Source: Bacteroides thetaiotaomicron VPI-5482 (lineage in GTDB: Bacteria; Bacteroidota; Bacteroidia; Bacteroidales; Bacteroidaceae). From it: 64,000 nucleotides of DNA. The notes beneath the pieces were generated by a model. The model ran no database searches and was not told the origin of the DNA. It worked only from the letters and a program-made list of their open reading frames with translations. The first letter of the stretch is position 1, and each line of letters starts with the position of its first letter. Location of the stretch: contig NC_004663.1 in the NCBI RefSeq assembly GCF_000011065.1, forward strand, positions 5,270,001 to 5,334,000, written 5' to 3'. A program made the translations under genes and the position numbers. Of the stretch, positions 43,405 to 52,831 are shown piece by piece.

Positions 43405-44808
43405 ATGAATAGTAAAATAAACGTAAAGGTCTTTTTCCTGCTATTTCTAATCTGTGTTTGTTCTAATAGCCTGTACGCACAATCAATTCCACCCTTTAAA
43501 AAAGGAGAACGGGTAGTCTTTGTTGGAAATAGTATAACTCATGGTGGACATTATCATTCATTTGTGTGGTTATATTATATGACTCGTTTTCCAAACAAAC
43601 CGATTACAATAATGAATGCCGGAATTGGCGGTGAGAGTGCGTGGGATATTAAAGATCGGTTGGACTACGATGTTTTTGACAGAAAACCGACTTATGTAAC
43701 TCTGACTTTTGGTATGAATGACACAGGGTATGATATTTTCTGGAAGGAGAATGCTAAGGAGTTGTCGGAGCAACGGATTGAAAAATCTTTGGAAAGCTTT
43801 CGGGAAATAGAGAAGCGCTTGCTGGCAGAGAATAAAATGACCAAAGTGCTGATAGGTGGATCACCTTATGATGAAACTACGAAATTGAACAGTTTACTTT
43901 TTCTTCATAAAAATGATGCTATTTTAAAGATAATTGATGCCCAGCGTAAGGCGGCGAAGAAAAATGGATGGGGATTTGTGGATTTTAATCAGCCGATGGT
44001 GCAAATAAGTCTGGAAGAGCAAAAGAAAGATTCGACATTCACTTTTTGTAGAGTAGATAGAATCCATCCTGATAATGATGGACAGATGGTGATGGCTTAT
44101 TTATTTTTAAAGGCGCAGGGACTGGCTGGAGTCGAAGTTTCGGATATTTCAATTGATGCAAATAACAAGAATCTATTAAGTCATAGGAATTGTAAGGTCT
44201 CCAAACTAAAGAAAGAAGCTGGTGGTTTAAGTTTTGATTATTTGGCAAATTCACTTCCTTATCCTTTGGATTCTATTCCAAGACATGGTTGGGGAAATAA
44301 AAGGTCACAACGTGATGCTATGGATTTGATACCGTTTATGAAGGAATTTAATCAAGAACGTTTGCAGGTGACTAATTTAGAAAAAGGACATTATCGGCTG
44401 ACAATAGATGGATTGTTTATCGATAATGTTTCATCTGGACAGTTGGAAGATGGTATCAATTTGGCCGATTATCCCAATACACCCCAATACCAGCAAGCCA
44501 TGAAAATCATGTATCTGAATGAAGAACGTTTTGAAGTAGAAAAACGTTTCAGAGAATATTTGTGGACAGAATATTCGTTCTTGAAAAAGGAAGGTCTGCT
44601 GTTTGCTGATAATGAGAAGGCTATAAATAAACTTAGGGAGTATTTACCTAAAGATGGTTTTCTGAGGATGAGTTATGAGTGGTATACCAAAGCGATGTAT
44701 CCTGAGATACGCGAAGTATGGAGTAGATATATGAAGATCATCGTCGATACAATTTATAAAATGAATAAGCCGACAACTCATAAAGTCAAGTTGACAAAGA
44801 TAGGTTGA
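43405..44808 (+). CDS. SGNH/GDSL-family hydrolase (probable carbohydrate esterase)
   Basis: 467 residues from ATG 43405. A GTG at 43393 would add 4 residues. The signal peptide ends at LYAQ. SGNH blocks: GNSITHGG (block I, Ser43), NAGIGGES (block II Gly), TFGMNDTG (block III Asn) and DRIHPDNDG (block V Asp/His). The catalytic domain takes the first ~235 residues. The remaining ~230 residues are a C-terminal extension that I do not recognise. Members remove acetyl or other acyl groups from glycans. First gene of the ECF promoter 2 unit, probably with GH78 and the esterase. Confidence 0.85.
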   Translation: MNSKINVKVFFLLFLICVCSNSLYAQSIPPFKKGERVVFVGNSITHGGHYHSFVWLYYMTRFPNKPITIMNAGIGGESAWDIKDRLDYDVFDRKPTYVTLTFGMNDTGYDIFWKENAKELSEQRIEKSLESFREIEKRLLAENKMTKVLIGGSPYDETTKLNSLLFLHKNDAILKIIDAQRKAAKKNGWGFVDFNQPMVQISLEEQKKDSTFTFCRVDRIHPDNDGQMVMAYLFLKAQGLAGVEVSDISIDANNKNLLSHRNCKVSKLKKEAGGLSFDYLANSLPYPLDSIPRHGWGNKRSQRDAMDLIPFMKEFNQERLQVTNLEKGHYRLTIDGLFIDNVSSGQLEDGINLADYPNTPQYQQAMKIMYLNEERFEVEKRFREYLWTEYSFLKKEGLLFADNEKAINKLREYLPKDGFLRMSYEWYTKAMYPEIREVWSRYMKIIVDTIYKMNKPTTHKVKLTKIG

Positions 44809-44878
44809 GTAATGCATTATCCATTGTAAGAGTGTTGGGGGGATGATCCATAGCTGTAATATTCGCAGAAACTTATTT

Positions 44879-47557
44879 ATGAGGAATAAAAAACTGTTAC
44901 TAGGTATAGGAATAATGTGTTGTCTTTGGTGTTTGCCAAAGATTGTACATGGGAAAGAAAACAAGGTCTCTTTTTCTTTAGTGGAGTTAAAATGTGAGAA
45001 TATGGTTGATCCTTTAGGGATTGACAACGTTACTCCCCATTTGAGTTGGAAGTTGAAAGGAGATGGGGTGGTGGATGGACAAGCATTTTACGAAATTCAG
45101 GTAGCGTCAGATAGTCTTCTATTAATTGGGGGGAAGGCTGACTTATGGAAATCGGGGAAGTTGAAGTCTGATGTTTCTGTGATGGTGCCTTATCAAGGCT
45201 TACCTTTGGCTTCGCGTTCTTTATGCTACTGGAGGGTACGTGCCTGGGATCGGAAAAGGCATGTTTCCCAATGGAGTCCGGTGGCGCGTTTTTCTGTTGG
45301 TCTTTTGAATAAGGAACAGATACACGGTGTCTATATCGGTTCATCACCGGAAGGAGGTAAGGTTTGTGCTCCTTTACTTCGTAAAAAAGTGCAAATAGGT
45401 GAACTGGCAACGACTTTTCTGTATGTGAATTCGCTGGGATATCATGAAGTATATGTCAATGGAAAGAAGGTTACGGAGAATGTTCTTACCCCTGCAGTCT
45501 CTCAACTGAATAAACGTTCGTTAATGGTCACTTATGACGTATCTTCTTATTTGAAAGAAGGAGAGAATGACCTGCTGATATGGCTTGGACAAGGGTGGTA
45601 TAAGAAAACTACTTTTGGTGCTGCTTATGACGGTCCGTTGGTAAAAGCGGAACTGAATATGCTGAGAAATGGAAAATGGGAAGTATTGACTGCAACTGAC
45701 ACTTCTTGGAGGGGACGAGAAAGTGGCTATTCGGATACAGGTAATTGGTGTGCTTTACAATTTGGTGGTGAAAGGGTGGATGGGAGAATAGTGCCGACAG
45801 ATTTTTCAACTTATTCTCTAGATAAAATGAAATGGTATCCTGTGGTGGAAGTAAATGTACCAAGACACATTGTTTCACCTCAAATGTGTGAAGCTAACAA
45901 GATACATCAAACGTTGCAACCTGTTTCTATCAGGAAACTTAGTGAAGATACCTGGTTGGTAGATATGGGAAGAATACAGACCGGATGGTTTGAAATGAAG
46001 ATGCCGATGTTATCTGCGGGACATGAGGTCACGATGGAATATAGCGATAACCTGACTAAAGAAGGAGAATTTGACAAACAAGGTGAAAGTGATGTCTATA
46101 TTGCAGGTGGACGGAGGGGAGAATATTTTAGGAATAAATTCAATCATCATGCTTATCGTTATGTCCGTATCTCCAACCTTCCGGCAAGACCGAAAACTGA
46201 ATGGATAAAATCTCTCCAGATTTATGGCGATTATCGGCAGACTGCGACTTTCGAATGTTCGGATGCTGACTTGAACGCCATTCATAATATGATTCAATAT
46301 ACTATGAGGTGTCTGACATTTAGCGGATATATGGTCGACTGTCCGCATTTGGAGCGGGCAGGCTATGGTGGCGATGGAAATTCGTCTACAATGAGTTTGC
46401 AAACAATGTATGACGTAGCACCGACTTTCACAAACTGGATACAAACATGGGGAGATTCAATGCGCGAAGGGGGAAGTCTGGCCCATGTAGGTCCTAATCC
46501 CGGTGCAGGTGGCGGTGGTCCGTATTGGTGTGGATTTATTGTACAGGCGCCATGGCGAACGTATGTGAATTACAATGATCCGAGATTAATAAAGAACTAT
46601 TATCCGAAAATGAAAGAATGGTTCTCATATGTGGATAAATATACGGTGGATGGATTGCTGAAACGCTGGCCTGATACTCAATATCGGGATTGGTTTCTTG
46701 GTGACTGGCTTGCACCGATAGGAGTAGATGCAGGAGCACAATCTTCTGTTGATCTGGTAAATAATTGTTTTATCAGTGAATGTTTGGGGACAATGGAAAA
46801 AATAGCTCTGATGCTTGGGGAAAAAGAGGAGGCAGAGAAGTTTGCTATGCGCAGGAAGAATCTAAATGAGTTGATTCATCAAAAGTTTTATCATCCGGGT
46901 AAAGGTATCTATTCTACAGGTTCACAGTTGGATATGTGTTATCCAATGCTTGTAGGAGCTGTACCGGATTCTTTGTATGATGATGTGAAAAGAAAGATGA
47001 TGACTGATACTGAAAAGCAGCACAAAGGTCATATTGCTGTAGGGTTGGTAGGTGTCCCAATTTTGACAGAGTGGGCTATTCGTAACAGGGAAGTTGACTT
47101 TTTATATCAAATGTTGAAGAAACGTGATTATCCAGGTTATCTGTATATGATAGATAATGGTGCTACAGCGACTTGGGAGTATTGGAGTGGTGAACGGAGT
47201 AGGGTGCATAACTGCTATAATGGAATCGGAACCTGGTTTTATCAAGCAATAGGGGGACTTAGAATAGATGAATCGATACCAGGTTATCAACATGTATTTA
47301 TTGATCCTCAAATACCGAAAGGTTTGACTTGGGCTAAGATGGCAAAAGATACTCCATATGGTGTGATTGCTGTTGACTGGGAATTGACAGATAATATTAT
47401 GGATCTTCAAGTGGATATTCCAGTTGGGGTTACTGCTACACTCTGTATTCCCGATGAGGCGGTGTCCTGTATGATGGATGGGAAGAATATTCGCATAGAA
47501 AAGAAAATGATTCAATTAAAAGCAGGTAATTTTAAATATTATATTTACATGAAATAA
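44879..47557 (+). CDS. GH78 alpha-L-rhamnosidase
   Basis: 892 residues from ATG 44879, where the signal peptide MRNKKLLLGIGIMCCLWCL begins. An upstream ATG at 44843 adds 12 poorly fitting residues. N-terminal Fn3-like and beta-sandwich domains precede an (alpha/alpha)6 barrel. The GH78 motif DCPHLERAGYGGDGN gives Asp487, Glu492 and Asp499, with the same +5/+12 spacing as the catalytic region of the Bacillus RhaB enzyme. The likely general base is Glu767 in TWEYWSGE. The C-terminal jelly roll contains SIPGYQHVFIDPQIPKGLTW. It removes terminal alpha-L-rhamnose with inversion. It lies between an SGNH and an esterase gene. Confidence 0.92.
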   Translation: MRNKKLLLGIGIMCCLWCLPKIVHGKENKVSFSLVELKCENMVDPLGIDNVTPHLSWKLKGDGVVDGQAFYEIQVASDSLLLIGGKADLWKSGKLKSDVSVMVPYQGLPLASRSLCYWRVRAWDRKRHVSQWSPVARFSVGLLNKEQIHGVYIGSSPEGGKVCAPLLRKKVQIGELATTFLYVNSLGYHEVYVNGKKVTENVLTPAVSQLNKRSLMVTYDVSSYLKEGENDLLIWLGQGWYKKTTFGAAYDGPLVKAELNMLRNGKWEVLTATDTSWRGRESGYSDTGNWCALQFGGERVDGRIVPTDFSTYSLDKMKWYPVVEVNVPRHIVSPQMCEANKIHQTLQPVSIRKLSEDTWLVDMGRIQTGWFEMKMPMLSAGHEVTMEYSDNLTKEGEFDKQGESDVYIAGGRRGEYFRNKFNHHAYRYVRISNLPARPKTEWIKSLQIYGDYRQTATFECSDADLNAIHNMIQYTMRCLTFSGYMVDCPHLERAGYGGDGNSSTMSLQTMYDVAPTFTNWIQTWGDSMREGGSLAHVGPNPGAGGGGPYWCGFIVQAPWRTYVNYNDPRLIKNYYPKMKEWFSYVDKYTVDGLLKRWPDTQYRDWFLGDWLAPIGVDAGAQSSVDLVNNCFISECLGTMEKIALMLGEKEEAEKFAMRRKNLNELIHQKFYHPGKGIYSTGSQLDMCYPMLVGAVPDSLYDDVKRKMMTDTEKQHKGHIAVGLVGVPILTEWAIRNREVDFLYQMLKKRDYPGYLYMIDNGATATWEYWSGERSRVHNCYNGIGTWFYQAIGGLRIDESIPGYQHVFIDPQIPKGLTWAKMAKDTPYGVIAVDWELTDNIMDLQVDIPVGVTATLCIPDEAVSCMMDGKNIRIEKKMIQLKAGNFKYYIYMK

Positions 47558-47566
47558 TAGATACGT

Positions 47567-48433
47567 ATGAAAAAACATTTATTATCAGCGCTTTTAGCGA
47601 TGTGTCTGGTTACTACGGCTTTTGCCCAGCAAGGGAAAGTGTATGAGACACGTACCGTAAAAAGTAAGATTCTGGGAATGGAACGTAGTTATTCCATTTA
47701 TTTGCCAGCAGGCTATGACGAAGGAGATGGTAGTTATCCGGTATTGTATTTGCTTCATGGATTAGGAGATAATCATACGGGATGGGTGCAATTTGGGCAG
47801 GTTCAGTATATTGCAGATAAAGCGATTGCTGAGGGGAAATCAGCTCCGATGATTATTGTTATGCCAGATGCTGACACGGTTCATAAAGGTTATTTTAACT
47901 TGTTGGATGGAACATATAATTATGAGGACTTCTTTTTTCAAGAATTGATTCCGCATATCGAGAAAACGTATAGAGTGCGTGCTGAAAGTCGTTATCGTGC
48001 TATCTCCGGTTTGTCTATGGGAGGTGGCGGAGCGTTGTTTTATGCCCTTCATTATCCGGAGATGTTTGTTGCTGTTGCTCCGTTAAGTGCTGTTGGAGGG
48101 GCATGGACATTCGATCAGATGAAGAATCAATCAGATTTATCGAAGGTGTCAGAAGAAAAAAAAGCGGAAGTTCTCGGGCAAATGGATATACAAACTATCT
48201 TGGAGAAATCTCCGAAAGAAAAGCTAGACCGTATCAAATGGATTCGTTGGTATATCAGTTGTGGTGATGATGATTTCTTATCGGTAACGAACTGTCTTTT
48301 ACATAACACGTTGTTACAGCATCAGGTTGGTCATGAATTTCGTATGAAAGACGGCAGTCATTCGTGGACTTATTGGCGGATGGAATTACCTGAGGTTATG
48401 CGATTTGTTTCTAGAATATTTACTCAATATTGA
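47567..48433 (+). CDS. Alpha/beta-hydrolase esterase (esterase D / CE1-like)
   Basis: 288 residues with a signal peptide ending AFAQ. The fold is marked by VLYLLHGLGDNHTGW (oxyanion loop), the nucleophile elbow SGLSMGGGG with Ser150, an acidic residue in SCGDDDF, and His265 in DGSHSWTYW. It resembles the periplasmic esterases often fused to CE1 or xylan/feruloyl esterases in Bacteroides. It begins 10 bp after GH78 and should be cotranscribed. It likely removes an acyl group that would block the rhamnosidase or mannosidases. Specificity cannot be read. Confidence 0.88.
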   Translation: MKKHLLSALLAMCLVTTAFAQQGKVYETRTVKSKILGMERSYSIYLPAGYDEGDGSYPVLYLLHGLGDNHTGWVQFGQVQYIADKAIAEGKSAPMIIVMPDADTVHKGYFNLLDGTYNYEDFFFQELIPHIEKTYRVRAESRYRAISGLSMGGGGALFYALHYPEMFVAVAPLSAVGGAWTFDQMKNQSDLSKVSEEKKAEVLGQMDIQTILEKSPKEKLDRIKWIRWYISCGDDDFLSVTNCLLHNTLLQHQVGHEFRMKDGSHSWTYWRMELPEVMRFVSRIFTQY

Positions 48434-48764
48434 GCGTAAGTAAAGTGATTCTTAACAAAATAGGCTTTGAAGATCAAGTCCTTTTATCGTATGAATTAAA
48501 ATTTATAGATATTTTTTTATTTCTTTTTAGTGGTATTTGCTTGCTTACTCGTTCTTAATATAAACATTGTTTTTTATGGGTTTATTTTAGGTAAAAGGTT
48601 AGGATTGGTGTTTGATTGGTTTTCAAGTTTATCCTCCGGTTAAAATTTGCTCCTCATTGCTCTTACTACAGCCGGAGGGAGCTTGTAAAATACCGTAGGT
48701 CAAGATAGGTAGACTGTTTTTTAAAGGTAAAAAGGTTTTGTTTTCAGTTAAAAACAGAAAAATA
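48434..48764. other. Leader region of second SGNH gene
   Basis: 331 bp with no gene. It holds ECF promoter 3 (48527-48553), then a ~200-nt predicted leader. In the leader CCTCCGG (48633-48639) can pair with CCGGAGG (48672-48678), and the loop contains CTCCTCATTGCTC. No terminator follows the esterase gene. Confidence 0.55.
48527..48553 (+). promoter_or_regulatory. Predicted ECF sigma promoter 3 (SGNH / lipoprotein unit)
   Basis: TTAGTGGT (48527-48534), 15 bp, CGTT (48550-48553), preceded by TTT. The first ATG, at 48765, is about 210 bp away, giving a long leader. Confidence 0.7.
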
Positions 48765-49457
48765 ATGACTAGAATACAAAATCATATGACGAAAATAGTT
48801 CGAATATTAGTTTTCGCATTTCTGATGCTTATACCTGTTTGTGGTGTAGCGCAGGATAAAATTAAAATAGCATGCATTGGCAATAGTATAACTGAAGGGG
48901 CTGACAATTATCCGACTCCTTTGGCTCGTATGCTTGGAAATCAATATGAAGTTGGCAATTTTGGAAAGTGGGGCCATACTTTATTGCGAAAAGGTGATCA
49001 TCCTTATATGAGTACCGATGCATTTATCAATGCACAGAAATTTCAACCGAACGTTGTAATTATTAAACTTGGTACAAATGATTCCAAGCCGGAGAACTGG
49101 AAATATAAGGATGAATTTGAAACTGATTTAGAGTATATGATCAGCACTTTTCAGAAGTGTGGATCTAAACCAAAAATTATTATATGTCGTTGTATTCCGG
49201 CAAGTAATAATTTATATGGGATTCGTAATGAAATAATAAAAGATGAAATTTATCCGATACAAAAGAAAGTAGCTAGGAAGTTTCATCTGAAATTGGTAGA
49301 TCTGTATAGCCCATTAGAACATAAAGTTGATTCAACTTGCTATGTATGGGATAATGTACATTTGAATAAGAGCGGTTCGCTTATATTGGCGGAGCATATA
49401 TATAAAGCTATTACAGGTAAAAAAGCTCCTAAATTGGAAAATGCATTTGCTAACTAG
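48765..49457 (+). CDS. SGNH/GDSL hydrolase, small single-domain type
   Basis: 230 residues from ATG 48765. A TTG at 48738 is in frame but less likely, and ATG 48786 is also possible. The signal peptide ends VCGVAQ. SGNH blocks: CIGNSITEGADN (Ser41), NFGKWGHT, KLGTNDSKP and DNVHLNKSG (Asp/His). This is the compact sialate-O-acetylesterase/lipase type of about 200 residues. Together with the larger SGNH enzyme and the esterase it implies that the target glycan is acylated. Confidence 0.85.
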   Translation: MTRIQNHMTKIVRILVFAFLMLIPVCGVAQDKIKIACIGNSITEGADNYPTPLARMLGNQYEVGNFGKWGHTLLRKGDHPYMSTDAFINAQKFQPNVVIIKLGTNDSKPENWKYKDEFETDLEYMISTFQKCGSKPKIIICRCIPASNNLYGIRNEIIKDEIYPIQKKVARKFHLKLVDLYSPLEHKVDSTCYVWDNVHLNKSGSLILAEHIYKAITGKKAPKLENAFAN

Positions 49458-49484
49458 AAGAAAAATCATACTATAAAACGACAC

Positions 49485-51245
49485 ATGAGGCGATATATTT
49501 ATTTTGTTTTTTTATTATGTTGTGCTGTTAATCTATTGTTAACTAGTTGTGTACGACAGAAATATGTTGTAATGGATATGGTACACCATAATCCGGGTGA
49601 GGCTATGACGGAATCGAAGTTTCTCGATCCTTCTTTTTTGAAGAAAAATGAATATGGAGCAAAAGTTTTTTTCTTGTTTGAGGCTGCACAGTTTGGAATT
49701 GATTGGAAGAGTTTTGATCCTTCTTTATTCCCGGATACGACTGAAGCCGGACGTTGGGTGGCAGAAAAAGCAGAAATAATACATAAAAAATATGATGCAG
49801 CAAAAAAGGAAGACCTTCAAGTATACTGTATGCTTGATATGTTAGTACTTCCTTCTTTGCTGGTAGAAAAACATAGAACAGAACTTACTAACGAACAAGG
49901 AAAACTTGATATATCGAAACCTTACACTCAGCTTTGTATTCGTGAATTGATGAAGGAAATGTTTGAAACGTTTCCACAATTGGATGGATTAGTGATTCGT
50001 ACTGGAGAAACTTACCTGCACGATGCTCCTTATTATGTAGGCAATCATCCAGTACAAAATGGTATGTATGATCATATTACGTTAATTAATTTGTTACGGG
50101 AAGAGGTTTGTGAAAGACGTAATAAGAAGTTGTTTTATCGTACATGGGATATGGGGCAATTGCATTCGATCCCTAAATATTATTTGTCCGTTACAGACAG
50201 TATAGAGCCACATCCAAATCTTTATTTCTCTATCAAGCATACCATGACGGATTTTTGGAGATCAGCAATTACTGATCCTGATATGAATTATAATACAATG
50301 GATAAATATTGGTTGGAAGAATCAGGACAATATGGTGTTCCTTTTAATCCTTGTATAGGTATTGGTAAACATCAACAAGTAGTTGAAGTGCAATGTCAAC
50401 GTGAGTATGAAGGAAAGGGAGCACATCCCAATTATATCGCTAAAGGAGTAATTGATGGTTTTGAAGAATTTAAGAAATCTAATATAAAGAAGCCGTATTG
50501 TTTAAACCAAGTGAAAGATAATCCCTTATTTAAGGGTGTTTGGACTTGGTCACGTGGCGGTGGCTGGGGAGGTCCTTATATCAAGAATGAGTTTTGGATC
50601 GAATTAAATGCTTATGTCATCTCACATTGGGCTAGTAATCCTTTGAAAACAGAAAAAGAAATACTATATGATTTTGTAAAAGCAAAAGGGCTTCCCGAGT
50701 CAGAATGGGAGATGTTCCGTCGACTTTGCCTATTATCAGAAGATGGAGTGATAAAAGGGCAATATAGTACTATGGGAGATACTTATGTTAATTGGACACG
50801 TGATGACACCATAACGGGAGATGTATATCAAAAGAGTTATTTTGATCGTATGATTGAAAGAAATCAAGTAAATGCTTATCTGAAAGAAAAGGAAGAAGCT
50901 GTTCGTATTTGGAAGGAAATAGAACTGATATCTCAAAAACTACATTTTCCCTCAGAAGAATTGAATCATTTTATTCGTATTTCCTGTTCGTATGGACGCA
51001 TTAAATATGAGCTTTTTGCTGTTTCGTGGCAGATTATGCTATGCGGTTATGTGGCAGATACAACAAAAAAGTCTTTTAACCGGATAGAGATGGATAAATA
51101 TATTACTGCATTTGATGATTTGTGGAAAGAATGGAACGACTTATCTCTAGAAAACGATAATTGCCCTTCAATGTATAAGATTTCTTCTAACTTTTTTGGT
51201 TTTCCTGTAGGTATACAAGAGACCATTGATAAATACAGGAAATAG
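49485..51245 (+). CDS. Lipoprotein of unknown family, possible glycoside hydrolase
   Basis: 586 residues with a lipobox LLLTSCVRQ (Cys22). I do not recognise a family with confidence. Features that suggest a TIM-barrel glycosidase: alternating hydrophobic strands such as VVMDMVHHNPG, QVYCMLDMLVLP, LDGLVIRTGETYLHD, KLFYRTWDMG and GVWTWSRGGGWGGPY, with many Trp, Glu and Asp at strand ends. The C-terminal ~170 residues are helical. It is 27 bp after the SGNH gene in the ECF promoter 3 unit, so an enzyme for the same glycan is likely. Distant similarity to alpha-glucuronidase-like barrels is only an impression. Confidence 0.65.
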   Translation: MRRYIYFVFLLCCAVNLLLTSCVRQKYVVMDMVHHNPGEAMTESKFLDPSFLKKNEYGAKVFFLFEAAQFGIDWKSFDPSLFPDTTEAGRWVAEKAEIIHKKYDAAKKEDLQVYCMLDMLVLPSLLVEKHRTELTNEQGKLDISKPYTQLCIRELMKEMFETFPQLDGLVIRTGETYLHDAPYYVGNHPVQNGMYDHITLINLLREEVCERRNKKLFYRTWDMGQLHSIPKYYLSVTDSIEPHPNLYFSIKHTMTDFWRSAITDPDMNYNTMDKYWLEESGQYGVPFNPCIGIGKHQQVVEVQCQREYEGKGAHPNYIAKGVIDGFEEFKKSNIKKPYCLNQVKDNPLFKGVWTWSRGGGWGGPYIKNEFWIELNAYVISHWASNPLKTEKEILYDFVKAKGLPESEWEMFRRLCLLSEDGVIKGQYSTMGDTYVNWTRDDTITGDVYQKSYFDRMIERNQVNAYLKEKEEAVRIWKEIELISQKLHFPSEELNHFIRISCSYGRIKYELFAVSWQIMLCGYVADTTKKSFNRIEMDKYITAFDDLWKEWNDLSLENDNCPSMYKISSNFFGFPVGIQETIDKYRK

Positions 51246-51300
51246 TTTTCATTTTTTCTTCTTATATGTTATAGAATATAAAAAAATAAATGAATATTAC

Positions 51301-51327
51301 TTAGTGGTTAGTATTAGTCTAGTCGTC
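51301..51327 (+). promoter_or_regulatory. Predicted ECF sigma promoter 4 (SusC/SusD unit)
   Basis: TTAGTGGT (51301-51308), 15 bp, CGTC (51324-51327). The ATG at 51430 is about 100 bp downstream. The flanking bases (AC before) differ from the other copies, so the match is in the motif itself. Confidence 0.7.
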
Positions 51328-51429
51328 TTACTATTAATAGTAGCAAAAAGTATGAGAAAGAAACATAAAATAACGAAAGTAAAATTATGATCATTATTAT
51401 TATATAAATTCTTAAAAACGGTATTTTCT

Positions 51430-52800
51430 ATGAGAAACTTATTACAAAAATGTTTTAAATGGCAGTGGCTTGTCTGCTTGGCTGTAGGCTGCTGCTTTTC
51501 GTCTTGTAAAGATGATGAAGAGTCAACTTCGGGCTATGATCCGAATAAGCCGATTGTGTTGACTGATTTTTATCCGCCCGAAGGAAAACTTGCAACTCAA
51601 GTTATTCTTAATGGATCGAATTTTGGGGATAGTAAGGAAAATGTGAAGGTCTTTTTCAATGATAAAGAGGCTTCTGTCATTTCTGTGAAGGATGATAGAA
51701 TGTTGGTATTGGCTCCTAAACGTGCATCTACAATAGAGGACCCAGAATGTGTGGTTAAAGTACAAGTACATGAACAAATAGAGGAGTACAAGCAGACATT
51801 TGATTATTATATCCAGACTACTGTGACTACGTTAGTGGGAGGAAGTACATCGGCACAGGTGAATCCAACAGGAACTATACCACTATCTGAAGCACAATTT
51901 AGAGCAAATATTGATAGGTGTATTTGTGTAGATCAGGATAAAAATGTTTTCTTTTTAGTAGATAATGATGGAAAGTTTGCTGCATTTATGTTAAATGAGG
52001 AGGCTGATAAATTAATATCTCTAAAGTCAGATATTAATGCGTTGTTTAACTCTCCTGTTTTGGGGTATAACAGTAAGGATGATATTGTCTATCAATTCTG
52101 GGCTAATAGAGATAGTCATGAAGTTTATTATTTTGACCCTAAGACGGATTATGCACCAACTACAGCTATAAGTTCTATTTCATGGGATGATCCAAATTTT
52201 CCAAATATTGAAGGATTTGGAGTATGGGCAGCCAAGTGTAATTTTACAATGGGACCAGATGGAAAAATGTATTCAAGAATGTTAGGTGGAAATCTGGTAC
52301 GGATTGATGTAGAGAATGCTAGAGGAGAGAATCTAACGAATGGGGATTTGGTTGGAACCAAGGATGGTAGTGCTTATGGACTTGTTTTCGATCCTCAAGA
52401 TGAGAATGTTTTTTATTTCTCAAATAATGATAAGCATTGTATTTATAAATATGATTTACGTACTAAAGAATGTGCATGTTGGGCTGGTCAAGAAGGTAAA
52501 AGTGGATATTTGGATGGACCAATAGGACAAGCTATGTTTAATAAACCTGGACAGATGTGTGTCGATTCAGAAGGTAATATAATTTTGACTGATACCGAAA
52601 ATCACTGTATTCGTAAGATAACAATGAGTACAGGTTATGTATCTACATTAGCAGGAAAACCCCAAAATTCAGGTTATGTAAATGGTAGTGCAGAAGATGC
52701 TCAATTCAAAAAGCCATTGGGAATTTGTATTGATAACGACGATGTAATGTATATCGGCGACTCAGAGAATCGTGCTATTCGTCGATTAGCTGTCGAATAA
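51430..52800 (+). CDS. IPT/TIG domain plus NHL-repeat surface lipoprotein
   Basis: 456 residues with a lipobox CFSSC (Cys26), followed by KDDEE, which fits the Bacteroides surface export signal. Residues ~43-125 form an IPT/TIG (Ig-like) domain (FYPPEGKLATQVILNGSNFG). Residues ~150-456 form NHL beta-propeller repeats, clearest in the last third (GPIGQAMFNKPGQMCVDSEG, DTENHCIRKI, FKKPLGICIDNDD, GDSENRAIRRL). Such lipoproteins occur upstream of SusC/D pairs and are presumed surface glycan-binding proteins. No catalytic motif seen. First gene of the unit, 31 bp before susC. Confidence 0.88.
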   Translation: MRNLLQKCFKWQWLVCLAVGCCFSSCKDDEESTSGYDPNKPIVLTDFYPPEGKLATQVILNGSNFGDSKENVKVFFNDKEASVISVKDDRMLVLAPKRASTIEDPECVVKVQVHEQIEEYKQTFDYYIQTTVTTLVGGSTSAQVNPTGTIPLSEAQFRANIDRCICVDQDKNVFFLVDNDGKFAAFMLNEEADKLISLKSDINALFNSPVLGYNSKDDIVYQFWANRDSHEVYYFDPKTDYAPTTAISSISWDDPNFPNIEGFGVWAAKCNFTMGPDGKMYSRMLGGNLVRIDVENARGENLTNGDLVGTKDGSAYGLVFDPQDENVFYFSNNDKHCIYKYDLRTKECACWAGQEGKSGYLDGPIGQAMFNKPGQMCVDSEGNIILTDTENHCIRKITMSTGYVSTLAGKPQNSGYVNGSAEDAQFKKPLGICIDNDDVMYIGDSENRAIRRLAVE

Positions 52801-52831
52801 ATAATTAGTGAAACTTTATATTTAATATAAT

